Shown: positions 13,452 to 22,800 of the stretch, one piece after another
How the letters are laid out: each line of letters begins with the position of its first letter
Numbering within the stretch: position 1 is the stretch's first letter
From: Hirsutella rhossiliensis
Lineage: Eukaryota; Ascomycota; Sordariomycetes; Hypocreales; Ophiocordycipitaceae
Assembly (NCBI RefSeq): GCF_020360975.1
Contig: NW_025408669.1
Coordinates: 310,001-374,000, forward strand
Direction of reading: 5' to 3'
Length of the DNA stretch: 64,000 nucleotides
The notes under the pieces: model-generated
What the model saw: only the letters and a program-made list of their open reading frames with translations
The model's database searches: none
Told to the model about the DNA's origin: nothing
Translations under genes and position numbers: made by a program

Positions 13452-13923
13452 TATCGCGAAGCGTGGCCTAATTTCGTAGTTCTTAGAGATATCCCTTAGT
13501 ATAAGGGACCTAGGAAGCTAAAAAATAGGTTTTAAGGAAGGAGCTAAAAGGAGGTGTAGAAAGGAGGGTAGGGGTAAGAGGGGAAGTAGAAGTAGCGATA
13601 GCTTCTTATAGAGGTAGCGAAAGATAAGATGGATATACCGGTAACGGCTAGAAAAGAAGGAAAAAACCGGTAAAAAGTTCGGTATCTAAAAGGATATTAG
13701 TAGCTTCTTTAAGGAGGATCTTCTTTATTAATTAAGATACTAGATAGGTATAAGGAGGGGCGTTAGAGGAAAGAAGGATAATTAAGGAATAAAAACAATC
13801 ACTCCCCTACCTTTATTGCTGCTCCCGTAAGAATTAAATCTCTCTGCCCTGCCTATCCGACCCCTTACTTCCAATTTCACCTTCGTGCATTTTCATGCAC
13901 TTCTCGCATATCTCTACGCGAGA
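13452..13923 (+). repeat. 3' LTR of F1 with a RIP-free distal end
   Basis: This is a 472-bp LTR. Up to about 13790 it is mutated like the other copies. From there to the end it keeps CA and TG, including the inverted repeat GTGCA-TTTTCA-TGCAC at 13885-13900. In the 5' LTR of the same element this reads as ATATATTTTTATATAC (1909-1924). Both LTRs of an element start identical, so the difference arose after insertion. Confidence 0.93.
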
Positions 13924-13928
13924 ACCTT

Positions 13929-15472
13929 AGTGCTACGAAGGGTAGGGGGTGTCGGAAGTTAGGTATACTAACTTACTAGTCTTTCCCTTATATAAAGTAC
14001 GCAGCGCCTTTAAAGTTGCCTATAACGTCTAAAGAAGCAAGCAATTAGCAAGTAGCTATACGAGACTAAAAGCCTTATATATACGCAACGTTAATCATGC
14101 CGGCGCCAGTCGTCGTTCGTTGGCGATAGCTTTATTACGTAGGCGGCGGTCGGCGGGCGGCGGACGACGAAAAATTCATCCTGCCCCGTGCCGGTAGCTA
14201 GGTTAGGCCAAGAAGATCCCTTCCCTATACGAAGTAGCGGGCACACCATCTACGGGGCCACATCGCCCCATAACTTTAAGACTAGCTTAATTTACTGAGA
14301 TAATACGGTATGCAAATACGTAGCTCTACTTTGTAAGGTGCGCGTAGAGAGGGGCGCTATATAGGCGCGGGGAATAATATGCGCATATAAATTTACGGTA
14401 TCGGCGCTGCGCCTTAACCAGCCACACACCCCAATTTTGTCTATGCCGAATAGTCAGAGGGCTATGCTAGATAGTTCACCCCCTAGCCCTGCCCCCTATA
14501 TCGGATGAACGCCTTTTTAGCAGCGCTAAACCCCTTTTTGTCGATCGTCGCCCGCGGCTTCGGACGGACGTCATCGAAGCCAGCGAGTGCCTACGGGCTT
14601 GGTAAGGGCGCCCGGAGCCGAAGGCATTTAATGACTCTACCATCGGCTTAATAGAGTGCGAAGCAGGGGATCCGGTTGGGCCGGGTGAGCCGTGTGTGGG
14701 AGAGAGGGATAGAAGCGCAGATGATGGAAATCGGAAGGAGAATGTACTGGAGACGCAAGCTACTGGAAAACGCGAGCCTCGAATCTAGGTGGTGTCTTTT
14801 CCTAAGGACAAGACAAGAACCCTTATTTAGTTGCTCATTAATTGTCTTCATCGGGTAAAATAGGAACTGGATTCGTTCTAGATATCCTGGGAGGTCCCTA
14901 CGCGTGCGTCTAGACTAGACTGGAGCGAGGCTCGGATTCAGCTCCAATCCAATCCAATACCATCGCTGATACCTAGAAGAAAGGCTAGTGATGACGCCAG
15001 AGGGTATTAAGAATAGTCCATCCATAGCGAACACGCTAGCTAGCCAATAAAGAGAAGATCAGCACCGTTTAGAATGCCGAGGTAAGGAGGCTGCAGGGTA
15101 ACGGTGAGACGAACGTCCATAGAAGTAAGAATCTTAATCAGCGGGCCATCTAAAAGCGCAAAGGCGGAGCCTAACCCTAAGTGACATGTATCAAGAAATG
15201 TGATATGCCAAAGAATGTGATATTTGTCGCGAAGACTATTGCGCCACGTAGGCAAAAGTGGAACGCGCGCTCCGAAAGGCGCACTGCAATTGACACACAT
15301 GTCTTTCTTTCTGACAATATTAGCTAAAAGCTGCTTTCTTAGCAGCAGGCCGCTGATCACTGTCCCAGTCAGGCACAAACAGCATTCTAGTAGTTAACAT
15401 ATAATCACCAGCTAAACCTATATAGGTATACATTAAGAAGTTAACCTCAGGAGTATAATCGGTCGGAACTTA
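13929..15472. other. RIP-free island upstream of the WSC gene; no convincing gene
   Basis: CA and TG occur freely here, unlike in the flanking transposons. The stretch includes a CGG-rich patch (14140-14170) and a short ATCCA-type repeat near 14945-14960. Two overlapping small open frames on opposite strands near 14650-14860 have no recognisable features. The left end joins, in the uninterrupted locus, to 1119-1471. It is most likely non-coding flank or the remains of an older gene. Confidence 0.5.
15040..15378 (-). CDS. Possible hypothetical protein, 112 aa
   Basis: This is an open frame of 112 codons on the minus strand inside the RIP-free island, starting with ATG at 15378 and ending at 15040. 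I do not recognise a family. The predicted protein has a CVNC pair near residue 28 and hydrophobic stretches but no clear signal peptide or domain. It is divergent with respect to the WSC gene (163 bp between starts), which would allow a shared promoter. It could equally be a chance frame in non-coding DNA or one exon of a decayed gene. Low confidence. Confidence 0.2.
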   Translation of the reverse strand: MCLTGTVISGLLLRKQLLANIVRKKDMCVNCSAPFGARVPLLPTWRNSLRDKYHILWHITFLDTCHLGLGSAFALLDGPLIKILTSMDVRLTVTLQPPYLGILNGADLLFIG

Positions 15473-15480
15473 GTATAAAA
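15473..15480 (+). promoter_or_regulatory. TATA-like element of the WSC gene
   Basis: GTATAAAA lies about 65 bp upstream of the ATG. It is followed by a pyrimidine tract (CCCCCCTCTCTCTT, about 15482-15495), a usual setting for transcription starts in filamentous fungi. Position and composition are suggestive only. Confidence 0.45.
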
Positions 15481-15540
15481 TCCCCCCTCTCTCTTACGAG
15501 CTAAACAAAACTTATATTTTTCTGCTATATCGACTTTGCA

Positions 15541-15930
15541 ATGCGACCAGAGACCTTTACCCTGTTTACCATTGCAGCAGCTGTCGCCGCCGATGCTCCT
15601 CCTAAAGTTATAAACGAAATTGGTAAATGGAAATATTTCGGCTGCTATGAGGTTAATAAGGGCAATAAGGTGGCTCTCCCTTACCTTAAGTATGGGTTCC
15701 ATTATAGAACTTTAACCCCGGATAAATGCGTCAATATGTGTCAGGGAGCTGGTTATAAGTATGCTGGCTTGAGGTCTGGCACCGAGTGCTATTGCGGTTC
15801 TAAGGCTACTTTAGATAAGTCTGGTGTAAAGAAACTGGACCAGGGAAAAGGATGCCCGTATGGATGCTCTGGTAATAAGCAAGTTAATTGTGGCGGCGGC
15901 GGCGGGTTCTTAGTGTACGTTCTACCGTAG
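15541..15930 (+). CDS. Small secreted WSC-domain protein, 129 aa
   Basis: This is an uninterrupted frame from ATG (preceded by TTGCA) to TAG. Residues 1 to about 17 look like a secretion signal: a short polar start, then a hydrophobic Ala-rich stretch ending at AVAA-DAPP. Residues about 33-127 form one WSC domain. It has eight cysteines (C35, C63, C67, C83, C85, C105, C109, C117), the opening GCY (34-36), the core GYKYAGLRSGTECYCG (71-86), a CxxxC pair (105-109) and the closing NCGGG. WSC domains bind carbohydrate in fungal wall-stress sensors and secreted wall-binding proteins. This one has no Ser/Thr-rich stalk, membrane segment or enzyme domain, so it is probably free in the wall or outside the cell. 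The gene keeps CA/TG and has no premature stop despite lying between RIP-mutated transposons. A role in wall binding or host interaction is inference. Confidence 0.85.
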   Translation: MRPETFTLFTIAAAVAADAPPKVINEIGKWKYFGCYEVNKGNKVALPYLKYGFHYRTLTPDKCVNMCQGAGYKYAGLRSGTECYCGSKATLDKSGVKKLDQGKGCPYGCSGNKQVNCGGGGGFLVYVLP

Positions 15931-16330
15931 AAACTCAATAATTCGAGACGGTCTTAGTGTCCTAAGCAGGGGTAAGCCCCATAGATCGCCACGCCACCAA
16001 ATCTATACCTAGGACCAATCTGCCTAGTCTAGTCTTAGCTAGTCTCACCCAACGCATTATGCCTATAATAAGACTATAATTAAATAACGTTGGTAAAGGC
16101 AGTAAAAGCTATAGCGAGAGCTTTAATTTAATATTAAAGATATAAGTGTATATATATATACGAGCTTACTAGTCCGAGACTAGACGGGAGGGTATATAAT
16201 ATAAATTTAGTGCGGGGCTAAGCTCTATATTCTATACCTCCCTATACACTAAGTGTATCTCGATTTAATAAGTTATTACGGTTAACGGTTAAGGGCAGGT
16301 AACCGCAATAATATAAACCACTTAATTTAA
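15931..16330. other. 3' flank of the WSC gene and transition into RIP-mutated DNA
   Basis: CA and TG persist after the stop codon, thin out from about 16080 and become rare after about 16330. The stretch includes an inverted match around 16165-16190 (CTAGTCCGAGACTAG) and a TA microsatellite near 16148-16160. No further gene is seen. The WSC 3' untranslated region and polyadenylation site must lie in the first part. Confidence 0.5.
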
Positions 16331-17106
16331 TTAACTAAATACTCCGGTTCCGTTAAGTTAACTTTATTAACGATAATCTCTAGTAGAATTATTTAATTAC
16401 GGGTCGAATTAAGTTAAATGTCTACTATTTAATATATACCTCTAGTATATCTATTTTTATATTCCCTCTTTTATACCCTATTTCTTTAAGTTTCTATATC
16501 TATAATATATCGTCCGCTTTATTATCGCTACTTATATTCGCTATAAGAAGAAGTAATATATTAAGATCGTTAATTATTATAGCCTTTAACTATAACTATA
16601 AAACTTAGTATATCCTAATAATATTTAGTATTAAGCTAACTTTATAGAGGTATTTATAAGGGAATACGTATCACGGTACGATTAGTTAGGTAGTAGAGAT
16701 AGCTAGAGGTACTACGCTATATATATTATATTCTCCTCGTCGTAAGACTAAAGCTTGCGAGAAGAGGGATTTTTCCTCTTTTATCGGAGTAGCGAGTGGT
16801 CTATAACATGCGAGCGGGGTAGGCACGATTCCCTGCCGATACCCTGCCGATATATTAGTACTACGTACCCGAGTGCTCTATTAGCCCGTACCTCCTAGTA
16901 GCGCTCTTATAGTATTACTATATATCCTACTACTATAATTAACCTTTTATACTCTATTAAAATTAGCTAAATCTTAAGGAAGTCTAGTACTATTTATAGA
17001 AGATAAAGATATAGTTACCTATACTTATCCTAATATAATATTAAGTCTCGAACCTTATTATTATAATCCTTAAATAACGATTACTATAACTTAAGTTCGT
17101 TAATAT
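16331..17106. other. RIP-mutated debris with a RIP-poor patch; possible gypsy LTR
   Basis: The stretch is mostly CA/TG-free. A patch at about 16750-16870 keeps CA and TG and contains an inverted repeat (GAAGAGGGA / TTCCTCTT, about 16760-16780). The sequence from about 16669 (TATCACGGTACG, possibly mutated TGTCACGGTACG) could begin an LTR of the gypsy element whose gag lies at 18380, but no partner LTR is visible. No gene. Confidence 0.35.
16831..16852 (+). repeat. Tandem 11-bp repeat, two units
   Basis: CCCTGCCGATA occurs twice in succession and keeps its TG, inside the RIP-poor patch. It is too short to classify. Confidence 0.6.
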
Positions 17107-17509
17107 TCTTATAAAGAGAGATATAAGAAGTATATATAAAATTTATAAAGGTAAAATTAAAAGTAAGGGGTTAGATAGGTAGGGCAAAGATATTTAATTC
17201 TTATAAGGGCAGTAATTATAGTAGGGGAGTAATTATAGTAAGGGAGTAATTATTATATTATATTAATTATCCTACTATCCTTTATCTAACGCCCCTCTTT
17301 ATACCTATCTAGCATTTTAATTAATAAAGAGGATCCTACTTAAAGAAGCTATTAATATCCTCTTAATTACTAATCTTTTTACCGGTTTTTCCCCCTCTTT
17401 TCTAGCCGTTGCTAGTATATCCGTCTTATCTCTCGCTACCTTTATAAGAAGCTATCGCTACTTCTACTTCCCCTCTTACCCCTACCCTCCTCTTTATACC
17501 TCCTTTTAA
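17107..17509 (-). repeat. Truncated Copia-B LTR (reversed)
   Basis: This matches the LTR from its end (TCTTATAAAG) to a point about 70 bp short of its start, then passes into unrelated sequence at CCTTTTAAG. No internal region is attached, so it is a solo or broken LTR. It carries an extra copy of a short GGGAGTAATTATAGTA unit near 17225-17250. Confidence 0.85.
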
Positions 17510-18379
17510 GCTTGCTTTATAAGGTAACTAAGTAAGAAGTATAAGGTCTAGAAAGTATAAGAGAAGTATGCCCTTTTAAATTATACCTTTAGTAGCGGTA
17601 GGGCTGCTTTAGCTTTTAAAGCCTTAATAAGGGATTATTTAAGGCCCTTAAAACCTTTAAAAGAGCTTAGTTTTAGAGCCTTTAAAAAGGCTTTTATTAT
17701 AACTACGGCTACTAAGCTACTAACGGTCGACCGCGTTAAGTATATAATATAGTCTAATAGATAAATAGTTAGCACGACTATTTAATAAATATAAGATCGA
17801 GGGGATTATAGAGATCTAAGTAATCTAGGATTAATAATATTACTATACTCTATACGATCTAATATTAGGGATTATAGCTAGGCCTATAATCTAAGGATAG
17901 TCTTTATAGGTATATATAGCTACCTACTTTTACTCTTTTAAATAGATAGCTCTTTAACTTTTAATATAATTATTACGATCTCTATTATAATCTTATCTTT
18001 AATTTTATTTATTTAATTACTTAGTTATAGTCTATAGTCTATAACCTCTAACTTATTACTAATATAATATACTTATTATTACTTAAACTACGCCCTATTA
18101 TATCTATTAATATAAACCCCTTAATAGGTTTATCCCTTAGGAATAATACTAGTTATTATATATTAAAAGCTCTTATTTAGTATAGTACTATATTACTCTA
18201 AGTAATATTATAACTATTAATATACTTATATAGTAAGCTAGATTAACTAACTCTAAAGCTATAATATTGCTTTTAGATATAATATATAAGATTAAAACCC
18301 TTTAATATAAAGTATAGTTACTTAAGAATAGAGGAAGTAATAAATAAGTTAAGGACCTTAAAAAAGTAGTTAAACTAAA
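17510..18379. other. RIP-mutated transposon debris
   Basis: No intact gene. On the minus strand, about 18160-18050 reads with phrases such as KPIKGFILIDIIG and NNKYIILVI, which recall the start of a copia-type integrase core, but the match is short. Bases 18067-18160 are repeated at 19085-19178. Confidence 0.4.
18067..18160. repeat. 94-bp direct repeat, copy 1
   Basis: This has the same length as, and is nearly identical to, 19085-19178; the few differences are mostly RIP-type. The copies bracket the gypsy gag remnant and a broken LTR. Confidence 0.8.
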
Positions 18380-18924
18380 ATAGCTAAGACTATTTAACGG
18401 TAATTATAGTATACTTTAAGACTTTCTTACTTAAACTAAGGCCTACTATTAGTTTTACTTTATTAAACTATTAAACCTAGTTAAAAAGGTACTCTATATA
18501 GGAAATTATTTATCTAAAATAGTACTTACTTAGTTTAGACCTATTATAAGGGACTTTCTAGATAACTAACTAGTATAATAAGATAATAAGATAGATAAAG
18601 TCTTTACTAGTTTCTAAGGATTTAAAGAAGCTATTATAAAGGTATTTAGAATAACTAATAAGGAATAAGAAGCTAAATAGAAACTTCGAGAAATTTAATA
18701 AAGGATCTTAGTATTAAATTATACTATAAAGTTCTATTAAGTTACCTTATAGCTTAATTAAGATAACGAACCTCTTATATTACGATTCTATAGTAGGCTT
18801 AAAGAAGAAGTTAAGGATAAGCTTTATAAGGAAAATTAACTTAATAACCTCTTACTTAGCCTTTAGTACGAAAATAAATAAAATTATAAAGTATAGTACG
18901 TAATTAACTATATAGTAGTATAAT
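18380..18924 (+). pseudogene. Gypsy-type retrotransposon gag remnant
   Basis: One plus-strand frame reads through about 180 codons with stops almost only at expected Gln/Trp positions. It resembles the capsid domain of Ty3/gypsy gag: LRLFNGNYSILxDFLT at the start, FKEAIIKVFRITNKE in the middle, then LRFYSRLKEEVKDKLYKEN. Capsid proteins of this family form the virus-like particle. The frame is cut at 18924 by a broken Copia-B LTR, and no pol of the same element follows directly. It may belong with the possible LTR near 16669. It is a non-functional relic. Confidence 0.65.
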
Positions 18925-19084
18925 TCTTATAAAGAGAGATATAAAAAGTATATATAAAATATATAAAGGTAAAATTAAAAGTAAGGGGTTAGATAGGTAG
19001 GGTAGAGATATTTAATTTATATAGGGATAGTAGTTATAATAAGGGAGTAATTATTTTATTGCCTTACTTCACCTTATTTCCTTT
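18925..19084 (-). repeat. Truncated Copia-B LTR (reversed)
   Basis: About 160 bp matching the terminal third of the LTR, starting TCTTATAAAG. Similarity fades around 19070-19085, where the 94-bp repeat begins. Confidence 0.8.
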
Positions 19085-19178
19085 ATATACTTATTATTAC
19101 TTAGACTACGCCCTATTATATATATTAATATAAACCCCTTAATAGGTTCATCCCTTAGGAATAATACTAGTTATTATA
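19085..19178. repeat. 94-bp direct repeat, copy 2
   Basis: Second copy of 18067-18160. It abuts the LINE remnant at 19179. Confidence 0.8.
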
Positions 19179-19356
19179 GCTTTATAAGGCTCTTAAAGGT
19201 CTTAGGCCCTTTATATTAAAGCTAGGCCTTATAGTTTACTATAGAGGTTATATAGGCTTAGTAGAGCTACCTAAAGGCTCTAAGTAATAAACCTCTTTAT
19301 ATAAAGGTTAAGTAAGATAGTCCTTTAAAGTAGCTTATATAAAAGCTACGTTTTTC
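19179..19356 (-). pseudogene. LINE-type element, downstream part (split by R2)
   Basis: Read on the minus strand, this continues the LINE frame of 25700-27006 after removal of R2. It contains phrases such as AYITSIVNY and YKGPKTFKSLIK, typical of the segment following the reverse transcriptase in fungal non-LTR elements (compare the usual Tyr-Gly-Ala-Glu-x-Trp). Stops fall at Gln/Trp positions. It is cut at 19179 by the 94-bp repeat. Confidence 0.65.
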
Positions 19357-19832
19357 TCTTATAAAGAGAGATATAAGAAGTATATAAAAATATATAAAGG
19401 TAAAATTAAAAGTAAGGAGTCTAATAAGCAGGGTAAAGAGATTTAATTCTTATAGGGGCAGTAATTATAATAAGGGAATAATTATTATATTGCCTTAATT
19501 ATCCGTCCTTCCTTTATTTAACGCCCCCCTTTATACCTATCTAGTATCTTAATTAATAAAGAAGATCTTACTTAAAGAAGCTACTAATATCCTTTCTACT
19601 ACCGAGCTTTTTACTAGTTTTTCCCTTCCTTTTTAGCCGTTACCGGTATATCCGTCTTATCTCTCGCTACCTCTATAGGAAGCTATCGCTACTTTTACTT
19701 CCCCTCTTACCCCTGCACTCCTTTTTATACCTCTTTTTAGCTCCTTCCTTAAAACCTATTTTTTAGCTTCCTAGGTCCCTTATACTAAGGGATATCTCTA
19801 AGAACTATAAAATTAAGCTACGCTTCGCGATA
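19357..19832 (-). repeat. 3' LTR of R2 (reversed)
   Basis: 476 bp, TCTTATAAAG to CTTCGCGATA. Confidence 0.92.
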
Positions 19833-22800
19833 TACCCCCTTAGCTATAGCCTGCCCTTATAGAAAGGGTAAAGCTAAATACCTAGGCTAGTAAGCGTATA
19901 AAGGAGGTCTTAGTCTATACTTATCCCTTAATTAAGAAATATAGGTTTTAGCCCTAGGCTCTTTTAGACTTACTTTAGGAAAAAAGGGGCCTTAAGGACG
20001 ATATTAAGTCCTATAAGAAAGGGGGGCTTCTCTAAGGATAAGTCCTTAAAAAGGGTGCCTTTAAGAAGAATAAGTCCTAATTAAGCTAAGGGCCCTCCTT
20101 TAAGATAAGTCCTAATTCCTCTCTTTAGCTATAGACGTCTTCTTCCTCCTATATACTATTAGCTCCTCTTATAGACTCTTAAGGCGGGCTTCTAAGGATA
20201 GCTTCTCTCGAACGTCTTCTAGCCTACTTTACTATAAAAAGATAGCTAGCTTCTACTTCGGTAAGGGCTTTATAAGACCGTCGGCTTTTATTAATACTAT
20301 TAGAACCTAATAAACGGAAATAAGTCCCCTTTAGACCTCCTAGCGTAACTAATACTAGTAGATATCGATATACTATAGCTAGGTTAATAGCTTACTATTT
20401 TCTTTTATAAGAATCCGTATAGTCTATATATTATTATATTCTATAGCTAATAGGGTCGGAATTTATAGTTATAAAGAAATAAGTAGCTAGCTAAGGAAAA
20501 TCGCTTCCTTTAATGCTTTTAAAAGAGCTAGTAGCTCTACCTCTATACTAAAAGTTATAATAGTAGCTTACTTCGAAGCTCTCTAAGTAATAGTTCCTTT
20601 AAAAAGGGATATAATATACCTTTATAAGCTCTTTCTATCTAAGGAATTATCTATAAAGGACGAATCGCTTAAATAAAGGAAGATTTCGGTAGCTAATTTC
20701 TTCCTTTCCTACCCTCCTAGGCATAGACTATATAATCTCGTTAAATAGAGATAAAAGATAGCTCTATCTACTACTTTTTAATACCTAGGGCTAGGATTCT
20801 AGTTATGCTTAGCTAGCTAGGAGACCGTAAAAGAGATATCTAGTCTAGTAGAAATAGCTAAAAAAAAGAGTAAGGAGCCTACCCTCTATTAATATTAGTA
20901 TTTCTCTTGCTCCCTAGCTTAAAAGGACGGATTAGGTAAAAGCTCTTTATTTAATATAGGCTTAGAAGGAAGCTTATTATCGAGAGAATTAAGGAGGAAT
21001 TTATAAGCGACCTTATCGATATAAGCGTCTTAGGTAAGCTAGATAGTCCGTTAGGACCTATTTTAAAGGATTTATATCCCTAAGAACTACTTTATCTCTC
21101 TTAGCTTAGTTATCTTATACCTTTATTATAGGCCTTATATAGCCTCCCTAGTAGTAGCTTCTTCCTCTTTTAGGTAGGCCTAAATAATATTATTAACGTA
21201 AAAGAAGACCGTGATTTTACTCTTTTATATTATATATAGTTCCTAAGGGACTTTCGTAAAGCCTAGGGCTTTAAGGGAACCTATTAAATATTATTGCTAA
21301 AGAAGGGGTAATCTTCGTAGTCTATATAGAGCTTTCTTAATCTATAGAACCTTTCCTAGCTATTAGAAACTAAGAGGAAGTTATATATAAATAACTTCTT
21401 CTTCCTTAAGGGGGCAGTTAATAAAAGCGTTAACTATATCTATCTATTTAAGTTCGAGTTCGAATTCTACTACTATAGCTATAAGGGTCTAAAAAGACAT
21501 CCCTATTAAGGTAGTTGCCTTAGTAGGTAGATCCCCCTTTTCCTATTAATTCTTATAGATAACTAGCCGGGCTTTATACTTTTAAAGGAAGCTATGTTTA
21601 TTAGCCTTATAGATAAAGACCTACTTATAGCTAAGAACCTATTTTCCTCTTACCTTTTCCTTAAGGACCTCTTTAAAAGACCCTATCTCTTTATATAAGG
21701 CTAGGTAGTCTTTCTAGGCCTAGAAAAACTAGTCTTTTAAGGGGTATGTTTCTAGCTACTTTTAGTTTATTAGTAGGTCTAGGAGGTCTCTTTTATATAC
21801 CTTCCTTACTAATAGTAGCTTAAAAAGCCGGCCTACTATAAATGCTCCGTAGGAACCGTCTTTTATAGGCGTTAGATAGAAGTTAGAAAAACGATCGAAA
21901 TAAGGTAGAAATTAGTCTTCTTTTATATTAGGCCCTATACCTTCCTTTACTTCTTAAAGTAGGGATAAAAAGGCAGCCTAGTAATCCTTTAAGAGAGGTG
22001 CCTTTCCTACCCCCTTAAGGGTTAAGATAGGAAGACTAATAGAGAAAGCTGCTTTTAGATCTTCTTTTTATATAAGAGGAGGTATAGGGAGGTAGGCGTA
22101 TTCTAGCTCTTCCGCTTTCCTATAGTCTTCTTCTTTATCTAGATTATTTAATCTAGTAGCTTCCTCTTCTTCTTCTTCGAAGTTAGCGTTATCCGTGACT
22201 ACTTCTACGTCGGTTTCTTCTTCTATTTCCTTATCTAGGACCTCTTCTTAAGACTATTAGAAAGGGGGGATTTAAATCTTTTAAATTAGCTAACGTTATA
22301 AGAGTAAGAGGGGCTAATAATCCCTCTTTCTATCGAAGAAGCTAGATTCGTTAAAAATTATATCCCTAGTCGAAATAACCTTCTATAGAAGAGGAATCTA
22401 GATCTAGAAGATATTTATAGAATTATAGCCGACGAGGTAACTAATAAAGGCTCTAGGATTAAGCTTTCTTTTCTTCTTTCCTTTTAGCTATATATTGGTA
22501 GTTATTGCGTATGCCTTATAGCTATAAGCATAAAGGTAGGCTAGCGAGGCCCTCTTCTTCGTAAAGAGCTTAAGGGGGGATTTCTAGTTTATTCCTTAAG
22601 TCGTAAAAAAGGTCTTTAGGTCCCTATAGTCCCTTAGTCCCCTAGGGTCCCTTAGGGTCCGGTTCTAAAGGTAATAGGCGGTCTTAATAACTTCCCTTTA
22701 AAGGTCGTATAAAAGCCTTATAGTAAGTCTTATTATATAGGCCCTTTCTATTATAGTACCCCTTAATCTTTCTACCCCTCCGTTCTAGGCCTAGGTATTT

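Larger units (their letters stand above)
1472..13923 (+). mobile_element. Copia-B copy F1: Ty1/copia LTR retrotransposon, split by nested copy R1
   Basis: F1 has two LTRs in the same orientation (1472-1947 and 13452-13923) and an internal region interrupted by R1. It is flanked by a perfect 5-bp target duplication ACCTT at 1467-1471 and 13924-13928, so both ends are exact. Without R1 and its duplication the element is about 6.27 kb. Domain order is gag, integrase, reverse transcriptase, RNase H, as in the copia superfamily. All frames are broken by RIP. The 5' LTR is fully mutated, but the last ~130 bp of the 3' LTR retain CA and TG. Confidence 0.93.

Noticed and set aside
14648..14858. Two overlapping small open frames on opposite strands (60 and 67 codons) in the island
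   Set aside because: They mirror each other, lack any domain or signal, and are what chance gives in CA/TG-normal DNA.
15433..15702. 89-codon minus-strand frame
   Set aside because: It is antisense to the start of the WSC gene, whose cysteine pattern clearly marks the coding strand.
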